Shown: positions 1-6,410 of the stretch, piece after piece | How positions within the stretch are numbered: the stretch's first letter is position 1 | Layout of the letters: every line of letters starts with the position of its first letter | Assembly (NCBI GenBank): GCA_035527835.1 | Contig: DATKZS010000053.1 | Location: 1-11,219, forward strand | Length of the DNA stretch: 11,219 nucleotides | Origin: DATKZS01 sp035527835 [NCBI: bacterium] | GTDB taxonomy: Bacteria > RBG-13-61-14 | Direction: 5' to 3' | The notes under the pieces: model-generated | Databases searched by the model: none | Told to the model about the DNA's origin: nothing | What the model saw: only the letters and a program-made list of their open reading frames with translations | Program-made: the position numbers and the translations under genes

Positions 1-235
1 CCGGCTTGGCGAACCGGCCGACGGGAGCGCCAAGCAAGAAACATTCGCACTCAAGCCTTCTTAAAATCGTGTTAAAAAATAATCCTTGGCGCTCTTGGCG
101 TCTTGGCGGTTCTCCGGTCCGTTTATTTTGGACAGCACTGATAAATTATCATGATTTCTGAGCGAGGCCTCGCGGCATGAGGAGCCGTCCATAATCTTCG
201 CGCTGCTTTCCCGGGGCCGGGCCCGGCACGCGGCG
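1..235. other. Intergenic region downstream of the CooC-family gene
   Basis: No credible gene is visible here. The stretch holds a copy of the CTTGGCG repeat (82-113, listed separately) with a partial inverted counterpart near 25-35, a perfect 12-bp palindrome GCGAGGCCTCGC near 162-173, and an AT-rich patch near 125-155 with small dyads. Just beyond the cooC stop is a very GC-rich palindromic patch (about 211-226), but no T-run follows it on the minus strand, so I do not call it a terminator. Confidence 0.6.
82..113 (+). repeat. CTTGGCG-type intergenic repeat, copy 1
   Basis: Three consecutive CTTGGCG-like heptamers with short spacers read ATCCTTGGCGCTCTTGGCG followed by TCTTGGCGGTTC. Nearly the same string recurs in the same orientation at 3409-3440. 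An inverted partial partner (GAGCGCCAAG, about 25-35) lies upstream, so this may be a decayed version of the longer hairpin at 3361-3440. It is non-coding and lies between genes. Its function is unknown. Confidence 0.6.
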
Positions 236-1012
236 TCACTCGCCTTTCATTTCCTTTTCCAGCCGGTCCACGATCGCCCGGACGGATCCGATGTCTTGCG
301 GCGGGATCTGGAGCAGGGACTCTCCCCTCATGTCCGCCCCCCGAATGGATTCGGCAAAGGGCACGTGCCCGAGCAGAAGATAGCCCTGAAGCTCGTTTTC
401 CAGGAACGCCCGGTCATCTTCGCCCCTGACCTTGGAGCCTACCACCCCGAGCTTCTTGATGCCCAGGTCGCGGGCCAGCTTCTTGATGGCCGCCGCCGTC
501 TCCAGGGAGCGCTTGCCCGGCTCGACCACCACGATCATCATGTCCACGCCCATGGCCGTGCCGCGGCCCAGGTGCTCGAGCCCGGCCTCCATGTCCAGGA
601 TCACGGCGTCCTTCTCGTTAAGGAAGAGGTGGGTGAGCAGCGCCTTCAACAGCGTGGACTCCGGGCAGATGCAGCCGGACCCGCCGGACTTGACCGTGCC
701 CAGCACCATGAGCTTGATCCCCTCATGCGCGCGCGCCAGCTTGGCCGGGAGGTCGTCAACCGTCGGGTTCAGCTTGAAGAACCCGCCGATGGTCCCGGCC
801 TTGGCCCCGGTCCGTTCCTCGATCAGCTCCTTCATCTGGGCGATGGGCACGATGGACGCCGCGTCCGCGACCCCCAGCGCCCCCGCCAGGTTCGCGTCCG
901 GGTCAGCGTCCACCATCAGCACCGAGTAATTCCGGTCCCGGAGCTCCCGCCCGATCAGCGCCGCCAGCGTCGTCTTCCCCACCCCGCCCTTGCCGGTCAC
1001 CGCCAGCTTCAT
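236..1012 (-). CDS. cooC: CooC-family P-loop ATPase (metal-cofactor insertion protein)
   Basis: This 258-residue soluble protein has the hallmarks of CooC, the ATP-dependent dimeric protein that helps insert nickel into carbon monoxide dehydrogenase. Seen directly: a deviant Walker A GKGGVGKTT at residues 7-15, the DADPDAN motif at about 35-41, the CooC-specific CxC motif (Cys114-Ile-Cys116), and a switch/Walker B segment DMEAGLEHLGRGT at 140-152. In known CooC proteins the two CxC cysteines of a dimer bind metal. Length fits the family. The ATG start gives Walker A at the extreme N-terminus, as expected; an upstream GGAG is about 12 nt away, rather far. No CODH, acetyl-CoA synthase or hydrogenase gene lies in the window, so the client enzyme is unknown. 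It could be a paralogue serving another nickel or corrinoid enzyme. The gene is divergent from hicB. Confidence 0.88.
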   Translation of the reverse strand: MKLAVTGKGGVGKTTLAALIGRELRDRNYSVLMVDADPDANLAGALGVADAASIVPIAQMKELIEERTGAKAGTIGGFFKLNPTVDDLPAKLARAHEGIKLMVLGTVKSGGSGCICPESTLLKALLTHLFLNEKDAVILDMEAGLEHLGRGTAMGVDMMIVVVEPGKRSLETAAAIKKLARDLGIKKLGVVGSKVRGEDDRAFLENELQGYLLLGHVPFAESIRGADMRGESLLQIPPQDIGSVRAIVDRLEKEMKGE

Positions 1013-1037
1013 TCTTCGCTTGCACTCCTTCCGCTTA

Positions 1038-1076
1038 TTGAGTTAACATCAATTATCGGGTTATATAATTGTAACC
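1038..1076 (+). promoter_or_regulatory. Candidate hicBA promoter and overlapping palindromic operator
   Basis: The 116-bp gap between cooC and hicB is markedly AT-rich. A TTGAGT (-35-like, 1038-1043) is 18 nt from TATATA (1062-1067). Overlapping this, GGTTATATAATTGTAACC (1059-1076) is an imperfect palindrome with perfect GGTTA/TAACC arms and a TATAAT core. Its position over the -10 would suit autorepression of the TA operon or control of the divergent cooC gene. However, the 70-aa HicB shows no DNA-binding domain, so the binding factor is uncertain. Confidence 0.35.
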
Positions 1077-1128
1077 ACATGGGGCCAGCGCCGCAATCCT
1101 GGCCGCGACACGGGAGGCAATTAATTTC

Positions 1129-1341
1129 ATGAATAAGATTTACACCGCGGTGGTCAAAAACGAGGACGATTGGTGGATCGGCTGGATCGAGGAAATCCCC
1201 GGAGTGAATTGCCAAGAACCGACGAGGGAGGAGCTCTTGGAAACCCTGAAGATCACTCTTACCGAAGCCCTGGAAATGAATAAAAATGACGCGCTCTCCT
1301 CCGCGGGCGCGGATTATTCGGAAGTTACATTGCGGGTATGA
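1129..1341 (+). CDS. hicB: HicB-family antitoxin (short form)
   Basis: A 70-residue protein with the HicB partial RNase H-like fold. It begins with the family pattern YTAVV, followed by WWIGWIEEIPGVNCQEPTREELLETLK, in which the acidic/aromatic strand, the PGV turn and the helix are typical. HicB binds and neutralises the partner HicA mRNA interferase. It has no C-terminal ribbon-helix-helix or helix-turn-helix extension, so self-repression by this protein alone is not evident. The stop codon overlaps the hicA start (ATGA at 1338-1341), implying translational coupling. A GGGAGG at 1112-1117 lies 11 nt before the ATG, slightly long for a ribosome binding site. Antitoxin-first order is a common variant of this system. 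Confidence 0.85.
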   Translation: MNKIYTAVVKNEDDWWIGWIEEIPGVNCQEPTREELLETLKITLTEALEMNKNDALSSAGADYSEVTLRV

Positions 1342-1526
1342 AAAGGAAGGAACTCCTTAGCCACCTCACGACTAATGGTTGTGAGCTTTTAAGGGAGGGC
1401 TCCCGCCATTCGTGGTGGTGGAATCCTGAATTAAATCAGAGATCCGCCGTACCCAGACACGTGGAGATCAACGATTCCCTGGCCAGGAAAATTTGCAAGG
1501 ACTTGGGAGTACCCTCGATCAAGTAA
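1338..1526 (+). CDS. hicA: HicA-family mRNA interferase toxin
   Basis: A 62-residue protein with the double-stranded-RNA-binding-like HicA fold. Key elements: an N-terminal helix (KRKELLSHLTTNGCELLREG), then GSRHSWWWNP with the predicted catalytic His24, then RSAVPRHVEINDSLARKICKDLGV, the characteristic second half of this HicA subfamily. HicA toxins cleave mRNA and stall translation when free of HicB. It overlaps hicB by 4 nt, is full length and appears intact. The 47-bp gap to the convergent asparagine-synthetase homologue has no clear terminator. It differs strongly from the HicA at 9213-9437, so the two modules should not be recent duplicates. Confidence 0.85.
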   Translation: MKRKELLSHLTTNGCELLREGSRHSWWWNPELNQRSAVPRHVEINDSLARKICKDLGVPSIK

Positions 1527-1573
1527 AAAATGTAACAAGCTAAACCAACAGGCGGCAGGCCACGATTCCTTTT

Positions 1574-3334
1574 TCATTCCCCCCTGGACAACCGCAACTG
1601 CTCCCACTTTTCCGCGTCGTAATTGATCATGACGTCGAACCAGATCTCGAGGCAGGTGCGCATGTAGCCGCGGCGGTCGAACTCGCCGCGGTGGCCGCCG
1701 GCGTCCCAGGCGGCGTTCAGGAAATTGGCCTCGTAGCGGTTGCGGAAGCGGTTGAGCCTGACCTCGGCCCACTTCTTGAGCTCCTTTTTGAACCACTTGC
1801 CCACGGGCACGGCCATGCCCATCTTGTCGCTTCGGTCCAGGATCGGGTCGGGCACGATGCCGCGCATGGCCTTTCTCAGGATGGCTTTGTACACGAACCC
1901 TTGCACCTTGAGCTCGGGCGGGAGGCGGAAGGCGAACTCGACGATGCGGTGGTCGAGGAAGGGGTTTCTGTTTTGGAGGCCGAAGGCGGCAAAGGCGCGG
2001 TCGTCCATGGCGAGGACCGTGGGGAGCGCGATGAAGAGGTCGGTGTAGCCCATTTTGTCAATCAGGCTGGCGTGCGAGTTGAACAGCTCTCGGATCTTGG
2101 CGCGGCTCCTGGGGTCCACCCCCGGGCCCCGGCTCATGATGGTGTAGTAGCGGTCGGCCGGGTCGTTGAACATCTCCGGGCTCCAGAAATAGCGGGCCAG
2201 CGGCAGGTAATCGCGCAACGCCGGCTCGCGCGCCAGCCGGTCCTCCGCCAGCATCATCAGGTAGCGGATGTGGCCGCCGAACAGCTCGTCCGAACCCTGC
2301 CCTACCAGCAGCGCCTTCACTTTCCCGGAGGCCTTGCGCGCCGCCATGAACACGGCCAAGCTGGACGCGCTGGCCACCGGCTGGTCCAGGTGCCAGATGA
2401 TTGAGGGCAGCAGCTCGCGCAGGTCGCTGGGCTTCGGCCGCACCACGTGCAGCCGCGACTTGACGTGCCTGGCCACCAGCCGGGCCGAGGCCAGCTCATC
2501 GTAATGCTCTCCGGCCTCCGGGAACGCCACCGTATAAGCGTGCTCCTGCTTGGCCAGGCAGGCGATGGCGGAGGAATCAATGCCGCCGGAGAGGAGCACG
2601 CCGACCGGCACGTCGCCCCTGAGCCGGAGCCGCACCGCGTCCGCGAGCAGCCAGCGGAGCTCGTCCACGTACTCCTTTTCCGGCGCGTACGGCCCGTCAA
2701 AGGACGGGACCTCCCACCAGATGTCCAGCCTAAGCTCCTTGCCGTCAAAGGTGATATGGTGAGCGGGCGGAAGCTCCCGGATGTTGGCGAACAGCGTGTC
2801 GCCGAACACCGGGGCCTCGAAGTCGCGGAACTCGTCGGTGAAATTGGGCACCGGCCTCACCTGGGTGAGCAGGCTCTTGATCTCGGAGGCGAAGAGCAGC
2901 CGCCCGCCCCGGTGATAATAATAGAGCGGCTTCTCGCCGATGCGGTCGCGGATGAGGTGCAGCTTTTTGCCGTCCCACAGCGCGATGGCGAACTGGCCGT
3001 TGAACCGGGGCAGGCACTCTTCGCCCCACTGCTCCCAGGCGTGCACGATCACCTCGGTGTCCGTGCCGGTCTTGAACTCGTGGCCCGCCTTCTTGAGCTC
3101 GTCCCGCAATTCCTCGTAATTGAAGACGTCGCCGTCGAGCATGGCCCAGACGTCCTGCTTTTCGTTGCACACCGGCTGGTGGCCGCCGGGGATGTCCACG
3201 ATGGCCAGCCGCCGCACGCCCAGCGCCAGCGGCCCTTGCAGATAAAAGCCCATGTCGTCCGGCCCGCGATGCACCAGCACCCGCGTCATCTCCTCGATGT
3301 CGCCCTTGCCGTATGTCCCGCAAATTCCGCTCAT
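1574..3334 (-). CDS. Asparagine synthetase B homologue with altered glutaminase site
   Basis: This 586-residue protein has the two-domain AsnB architecture: an N-terminal class II glutamine amidotransferase domain (about 1-195) and a C-terminal ATP-dependent synthetase domain (about 220-560). The synthetase PP-loop SGGIDSS (249-255) and the GQGSDELFGG motif (345-354) are present, so ATP-dependent amidation or adenylation is plausible. In the glutaminase domain the usual MCGI start is MSGI: the catalytic Cys2 is Ser (codon AGC), while Cys5 remains. The oxyanion-hole motif, normally NGE, is Asp67-Gly68-Asp69. Arg42 and Asp92, matching the glutamine-binding Arg and Asp, are kept. In E. coli AsnB, Cys-to-Ser change abolishes glutamine use but leaves ammonia-dependent synthesis; by analogy this enzyme may use free ammonia or another amine. 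The ATG has no clear Shine-Dalgarno, but homology fixes the start. It lies downstream of the outer-membrane gene, across a repeat hairpin. Confidence 0.85.
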   Translation of the reverse strand: MSGICGTYGKGDIEEMTRVLVHRGPDDMGFYLQGPLALGVRRLAIVDIPGGHQPVCNEKQDVWAMLDGDVFNYEELRDELKKAGHEFKTGTDTEVIVHAWEQWGEECLPRFNGQFAIALWDGKKLHLIRDRIGEKPLYYYHRGGRLLFASEIKSLLTQVRPVPNFTDEFRDFEAPVFGDTLFANIRELPPAHHITFDGKELRLDIWWEVPSFDGPYAPEKEYVDELRWLLADAVRLRLRGDVPVGVLLSGGIDSSAIACLAKQEHAYTVAFPEAGEHYDELASARLVARHVKSRLHVVRPKPSDLRELLPSIIWHLDQPVASASSLAVFMAARKASGKVKALLVGQGSDELFGGHIRYLMMLAEDRLAREPALRDYLPLARYFWSPEMFNDPADRYYTIMSRGPGVDPRSRAKIRELFNSHASLIDKMGYTDLFIALPTVLAMDDRAFAAFGLQNRNPFLDHRIVEFAFRLPPELKVQGFVYKAILRKAMRGIVPDPILDRSDKMGMAVPVGKWFKKELKKWAEVRLNRFRNRYEANFLNAAWDAGGHRGEFDRRGYMRTCLEIWFDVMINYDAEKWEQLRLSRGE

Positions 3335-3360
3335 GGCATGACCATAATTACGAATAAGAA

Positions 3361-3440
3361 TAACGCCAAGACGCCAAGACCGCCAAGTCGGATCAATCTT
3401 ATCATAAGAATCCTTGGCGTGCTTGGCGTCTTGGCGTTCG
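3361..3440. repeat. CTTGGCG hairpin repeat (copy 2) between asparagine synthetase homologue and barrel gene
   Basis: Left arm 3362-3387 (three CGCCAAG units) and right arm 3411-3438 (three CTTGGCG units) are reverse complements with only about two mismatches, around a loop of roughly 24 nt. The right arm closely matches copy 1 at 82-113, in the same orientation. On the minus strand the hairpin lies between the barrel gene stop (3473) and the next start (3334), where it could attenuate read-through, stabilise mRNA ends, or be a REP/MITE-like element. No T-run follows, so it is not a classical terminator. Confidence 0.7.
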
Positions 3441-3472
3441 AGTCCGCCTGAAGACGCCCAGGTCCCCGAGGC

Positions 3473-4804
3473 TCATTCAAAATGGTAGATCAGCGACACC
3501 ATCCCCATGTACTCCTGCACGTCGGCCTCGGCCACCACGTTCTCCACCCGCTCGCTCTTCACGTTGTTGGCCCAGCGGTACTGCACGGCCGCGTCCACGA
3601 TGAAGTTGCGGTAGACGATCCCGCCGCCCAGGGCCAGCCCGTAAAAATCGTTCTGGCCGTCGGCCACGGGCTCGGGATCAAGGAAGGCCCCTCCCCGCAG
3701 CGCCAACACGTACTTGGGCAGGACCCAGAGGTATTCGGCCCCGGCGTGAACCTGCCATGAGTCCTTGACCGCGGCATGGCGGTTATCAAATCCGGCCACC
3801 AGGTTAATCTCGCGGCCATCGGTCCGGAGCACGTAATTGGACCAGCGCGTCATGTAGGTGTCAACGGCCAGGGAGAGGCGGTCGGAGTAACGGTAGGCCA
3901 CGCCGACCCCGTACGACTCCGGCCAGACCAGCTTCTGGCTCTCCGTCCGGCGCAGAACGTTGTGCGAGTTGGTGGCGGGGTTGAACGTGTCTATCATCGC
4001 GTATTCGTAATCCGCGGTGTAGTCAAGGTCAGCCTCCCACCCCGACTTGTACACCGCCGCGAAGGTCCAGTTCTGGAGCTTGTAATGGGTCCCCACCACG
4101 AAATTCACGCCGCTTAATTCATACTTCTCCCGCGTCTCCGACCAGTTCCGGCCCGTGACCACGCCGTCCGCCGGGCGCGTGATCACCGTTTTCTTTTGCC
4201 ACTGCTGGTCCCACCCGTTGCCCGAATCCTCCACGCCCCAGAAATTCACCGCCAGCCCCACCGACCACTGCGGCAAGATCTGGATGCAGTACGCCGGCGT
4301 CACCGTGGTCAGCGCCCCGAGCTGCTCCAGCCGCCAGCTCTCCACGTAGTTCTCCAGCGTCGAGGAATTAACGTACCGCGCCGTGTAGCTTAAGTCCCGG
4401 TCAAACTCATAGAGCCGCTGAAAGTTCAGGCTCGCCACCATGTTCACCTCGCCCACGTGGAACGGATACACCACCGAGGCGTAATTGAGGTTCGCCGCCG
4501 AGCGCGACTGGCTCTGCGAATCCACGCTCAGCCCCGCAAAATCCAGGCCCTCCATCCGCGTATGGTACGAAAGCGCCACCGAGGCCTCCGGCAAAACGAG
4601 CTGGGTCAGTCCGCCCGGGTTCCACGACGCCGCCGTGGCGTCGTCCGCCACCGCGATGAAGGCGCTGCCCCACGCCATGGCCCGGCCGCCCGAGCCCACC
4701 GGGTTCGCGGTGGACCCGAACTTCGCCTGCTGATATTGCGCCCACGCGCCCGAACCGATGAAAAAAGCCGCCAGCCCCGCCACGATCGCACTTTTTCTTG
4801 TCAT
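3473..4804 (-). CDS. Outer-membrane beta-barrel protein (OmpP1/FadL or PorV-like)
   Basis: A 443-residue exported protein. The ATG at 4804 is preferred over an upstream in-frame start 48 codons earlier because it directly begins a signal peptide (MTRKSAIVAGLAAFFIGSGA, cleavage predicted at AWA-Q, about residues 20-23) and has GGAG about 9 nt upstream. After the signal comes a glycine-rich segment, then AVADDATAASWNPGGL, the N-P-x-G-L hallmark of the FadL/OmpP1/PorV superfamily (about 51-66). The rest alternates hydrophobic and polar residues rich in Tyr, Trp and Asn, as in amphipathic strands, and the chain ends in a beta strand (SLIYHFE). FadL proteins import hydrophobic compounds; PorV-type proteins serve type IX secretion. 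The substrate here cannot be read. It is likely co-transcribed with the secreted 339-aa protein 65 bp upstream. Confidence 0.75.
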   Translation of the reverse strand: MTRKSAIVAGLAAFFIGSGAWAQYQQAKFGSTANPVGSGGRAMAWGSAFIAVADDATAASWNPGGLTQLVLPEASVALSYHTRMEGLDFAGLSVDSQSQSRSAANLNYASVVYPFHVGEVNMVASLNFQRLYEFDRDLSYTARYVNSSTLENYVESWRLEQLGALTTVTPAYCIQILPQWSVGLAVNFWGVEDSGNGWDQQWQKKTVITRPADGVVTGRNWSETREKYELSGVNFVVGTHYKLQNWTFAAVYKSGWEADLDYTADYEYAMIDTFNPATNSHNVLRRTESQKLVWPESYGVGVAYRYSDRLSLAVDTYMTRWSNYVLRTDGREINLVAGFDNRHAAVKDSWQVHAGAEYLWVLPKYVLALRGGAFLDPEPVADGQNDFYGLALGGGIVYRNFIVDAAVQYRWANNVKSERVENVVAEADVQEYMGMVSLIYHFE

Positions 4805-4869
4805 CTTTATCACTCCATGTCCTGGCTGCAACTCAGTATGATTCCGCCCGCCCCGGTCCCGGCTCCGCC

Positions 4870-5889
4870 TTACCACGTCGCCGCCGGCGGCTCCGCGAAC
4901 GCCGTGGGCGGGTCCATGGTCGGGCAGTCTAATCCCGCAAACCCGCATTCCGGGAATAATGTGAGATCTAAAGTATGGCCCCCAACCCCGTCATCATACA
5001 TGTAGAATGAGGACCCATTGTCGGCGACGTAAAGCAGCAGGGTTTCCCATGGCGGGATCACGATGCCGGGAAGCTTGACGTCCATGGCGTTATCAAGACT
5101 GTCCACGATCTGAATCCAACCGGCGGAGGCCGCCAAATCATAATCGCCAGCAGTGAAGTTTAAAATCTTGAGAACCGGAATGTAGGGAGGATTATTCAAG
5201 AAATTTGGAGGAACATTATAGCTTCCCGCGACCTCCCAACTGCAAAATATGAAAAATGTGTCCTCTATGGCATCATAATTGTTCCACGGGTCGCGGTCCT
5301 CAACTCCCCACAGATACACGTTGATCGTCCCGGCAATTCCGTCGTTGAGCCCAAGCGTCGCATGAACATCGGTTATGCTCCACCACGTCACCCCCTCCGA
5401 GCAGAAGTTCGGAGTATGGCCCGCCGGGACCGGCGCGGTGCGGAAGGTGAAGGTGACGGCCGGCAGCGATGAGCCGTCCATCAGCAGCACACCGTCAATG
5501 ATCAGCTCATAGGTGGTGTCGCCATCAAGGGCGCAGGGCGTGAGCCCGCCGGGCCGGAAGTCAATCCCCAGATAACAGCCGACAGTGGTACCCTCAACGC
5601 ACGAGGCCTCGAAGCCTTCAGGCAGACCATTCACGGCCGCTCCGTCGGAGGCCCGCTGCAACATGACCGTGGTGTTGTCAATGCTGGCCGGGTCCAGGGC
5701 CAGCCCGAAGTAGTGCGCCGGCGAGTCGTAGATCTGGAGAAAGGCCGCGCCGTTGCCCACGAATTGTCCGAGGTAGCTGTTGACCGGCTCGATCGAGTCG
5801 TCAAGCTTCGGGGCCTCGCACGGCCCCGGCCCCAACAGCGCCAGCGCGAGCAGGCCCATCAACACCATCAGCGGTTTGGATCTGTCCAT
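4870..5889 (-). CDS. Secreted protein with Ig-like (Big_5-type) region, function unknown
   Basis: A 339-residue protein with an N-terminal hydrophobic signal (residues 6-20) followed by GPGPCEAP. Cys24 might be lipidated, but the residues before it do not match a standard lipobox, so ordinary Sec secretion is as likely. Residues about 60-152 (PxSIDxTTVML, then TTYELIIDGVLLMDGSS, then VTFTFRT) resemble the Big_5/SbsA Ig-like fold of surface proteins. The second half is rich in Trp, Asn, Asp and Cys and is not recognised. AAGGAG lies 6 nt before the ATG, a strong ribosome binding site. It is the first gene of a probable minus-strand unit with the barrel protein, suggesting a cell-surface partnership. 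That is inference from position only. Confidence 0.6.
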   Translation of the reverse strand: MDRSKPLMVLMGLLALALLGPGPCEAPKLDDSIEPVNSYLGQFVGNGAAFLQIYDSPAHYFGLALDPASIDNTTVMLQRASDGAAVNGLPEGFEASCVEGTTVGCYLGIDFRPGGLTPCALDGDTTYELIIDGVLLMDGSSLPAVTFTFRTAPVPAGHTPNFCSEGVTWWSITDVHATLGLNDGIAGTINVYLWGVEDRDPWNNYDAIEDTFFIFCSWEVAGSYNVPPNFLNNPPYIPVLKILNFTAGDYDLAASAGWIQIVDSLDNAMDVKLPGIVIPPWETLLLYVADNGSSFYMYDDGVGGHTLDLTLFPECGFAGLDCPTMDPPTAFAEPPAATW

Positions 5890-6041
5890 TTCAATCTCCT
5901 TGGTTAAAGGTTCCCTGTGTCCCTCTGACGGGGCGGCCCGTGGGACCGCGGTGCGTAATTATTCGATGCTTTACTTTATCACAAGCCGGCGCATGATCTC
6001 AAGGCGCGGCGCAATCCGAGCGCACCGGCTTGGCGCCCCTT

Positions 6042-6169
6042 CATAATATACGGCGGGAATTGACTTTTCTTCCCGCCCCGCTCCTGAAATAGTTGCCCCG
6101 CCCCGAGGGAAATGCCATTAGTTATGGCCGGGGCCGGCGTGCCGGCACAATTTTTGCTAGGGCTTGGAG
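6042..6169 (+). repeat. Dispersed structured intergenic repeat, copy A
   Basis: This stretch aligns along its whole length with 8026-8167. Shared parts: CATAAT, then GGCGGGAA...TTCTTCCCGC (a hairpin; arms 6052-6059 and 6070-6077), then AATAGTTGCCCCGCCCCG, GGGAAATG, a 31-nt block identical in both copies (6117-6147; key part TTATGGCCGGGGCCGGC), and AGGGCTTGGAG at the end. Copy A carries one unit of the CTCC...AATAG segment where copy B has two. The many GC-rich palindromes suggest a folded DNA or RNA element, such as a MITE/REP-like sequence. It encodes no evident protein. Confidence 0.75.
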
Positions 6170-6324
6170 GGGCTTGGAGTTGATCCGGTGGAAGTTGTTG
6201 AAGCCCAGGCCCTTTTTGCCGCAAGGGCGGGCGAAGCACGCCCGTCGGCGTCTGCAATCCGGACAATCCGGCCTGAACCGGGGTTTTCGCGAGCGATTTT
6301 CAAGGACAATTTGCACATGGAGCC

Positions 6325-6350
6325 ATTAATCATCAGGGCTGGCGATTAAT
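6325..6350. promoter_or_regulatory. ATTAATC/GATTAAT dyad upstream of methyltransferase promoter
   Basis: A perfect 7-bp inverted repeat, ATTAATC (6325-6331) and GATTAAT (6344-6350), with a 12-nt spacer, so the half-site centres are 19 bp apart, nearly two helical turns. It abuts the -35 candidate at 6351. The geometry is that of a binding site for a dimeric regulator. No regulator gene is in the window. Confidence 0.35.
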
Positions 6351-6379
6351 TTGCCGCGGTCTCAAAGTAATAATATACT
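6351..6379 (+). promoter_or_regulatory. Sigma70-like promoter candidate for the methyltransferase-like gene
   Basis: TTGCCG (6351-6356) and TATACT (6374-6379) are separated by exactly 17 nt; the -10 matches the consensus at five of six positions. Transcription would begin near 6386, leaving a short leader that contains AGGAGG at 6400-6405. The promoter overlaps the extended upstream reading frame, which supports the downstream ATG as the real start. Confidence 0.45.
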
Positions 6380-6410
6380 TGACAGGAACTCTATTCATCA
6401 GGAGGGAATG

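Larger units (their letters stand above)
5890..6410. other. Divergent intergenic region with repeat, dyads and promoter
   Basis: No convincing gene is visible over about 520 bases; short ORFs here lack ribosome sites and have shadow-like composition. It contains the leader of the secreted-protein gene, an imperfect inverted repeat CAAGCCGGCGC / GCACCGGCTTG (about 5982-5992 and 6022-6032), dispersed repeat copy A (6042-6169), a tandem GGGCTTGGAG doublet (6160-6179), a 6-bp hairpin CGGGCG-AAGCA-CGCCCG (6228-6244), and the dyad and promoter listed separately. The stretch 6180-6225 shows nothing recognisable. Confidence 0.5.

Noticed and set aside
211-226. Terminator after the CooC-family gene
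   Set aside because: The GC palindrome is present but no T-run follows on the minus strand.
296-1132. Plus-strand reading frame of 278 codons opposite cooC
   Set aside because: His/Arg/Gln-rich shadow of a recognised gene; no family features.
2447-3451. Long plus-strand reading frame (334 codons) opposite the asparagine-synthetase homologue
   Set aside because: Antisense to a well-supported gene in GC-rich DNA; no domain, start signal or sensible composition.
4805-4948. 48-codon N-terminal extension of the barrel protein
   Set aside because: It would bury the signal peptide; the ATG at 4804 has its own ribosome binding site and overlaps nothing unusual.
6122-6349. Short ORFs of about 61-78 codons over and after repeat copy A on both strands
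   Set aside because: No ribosome binding sites, Arg/Pro-rich composition, and the frames begin or end within the repeat.
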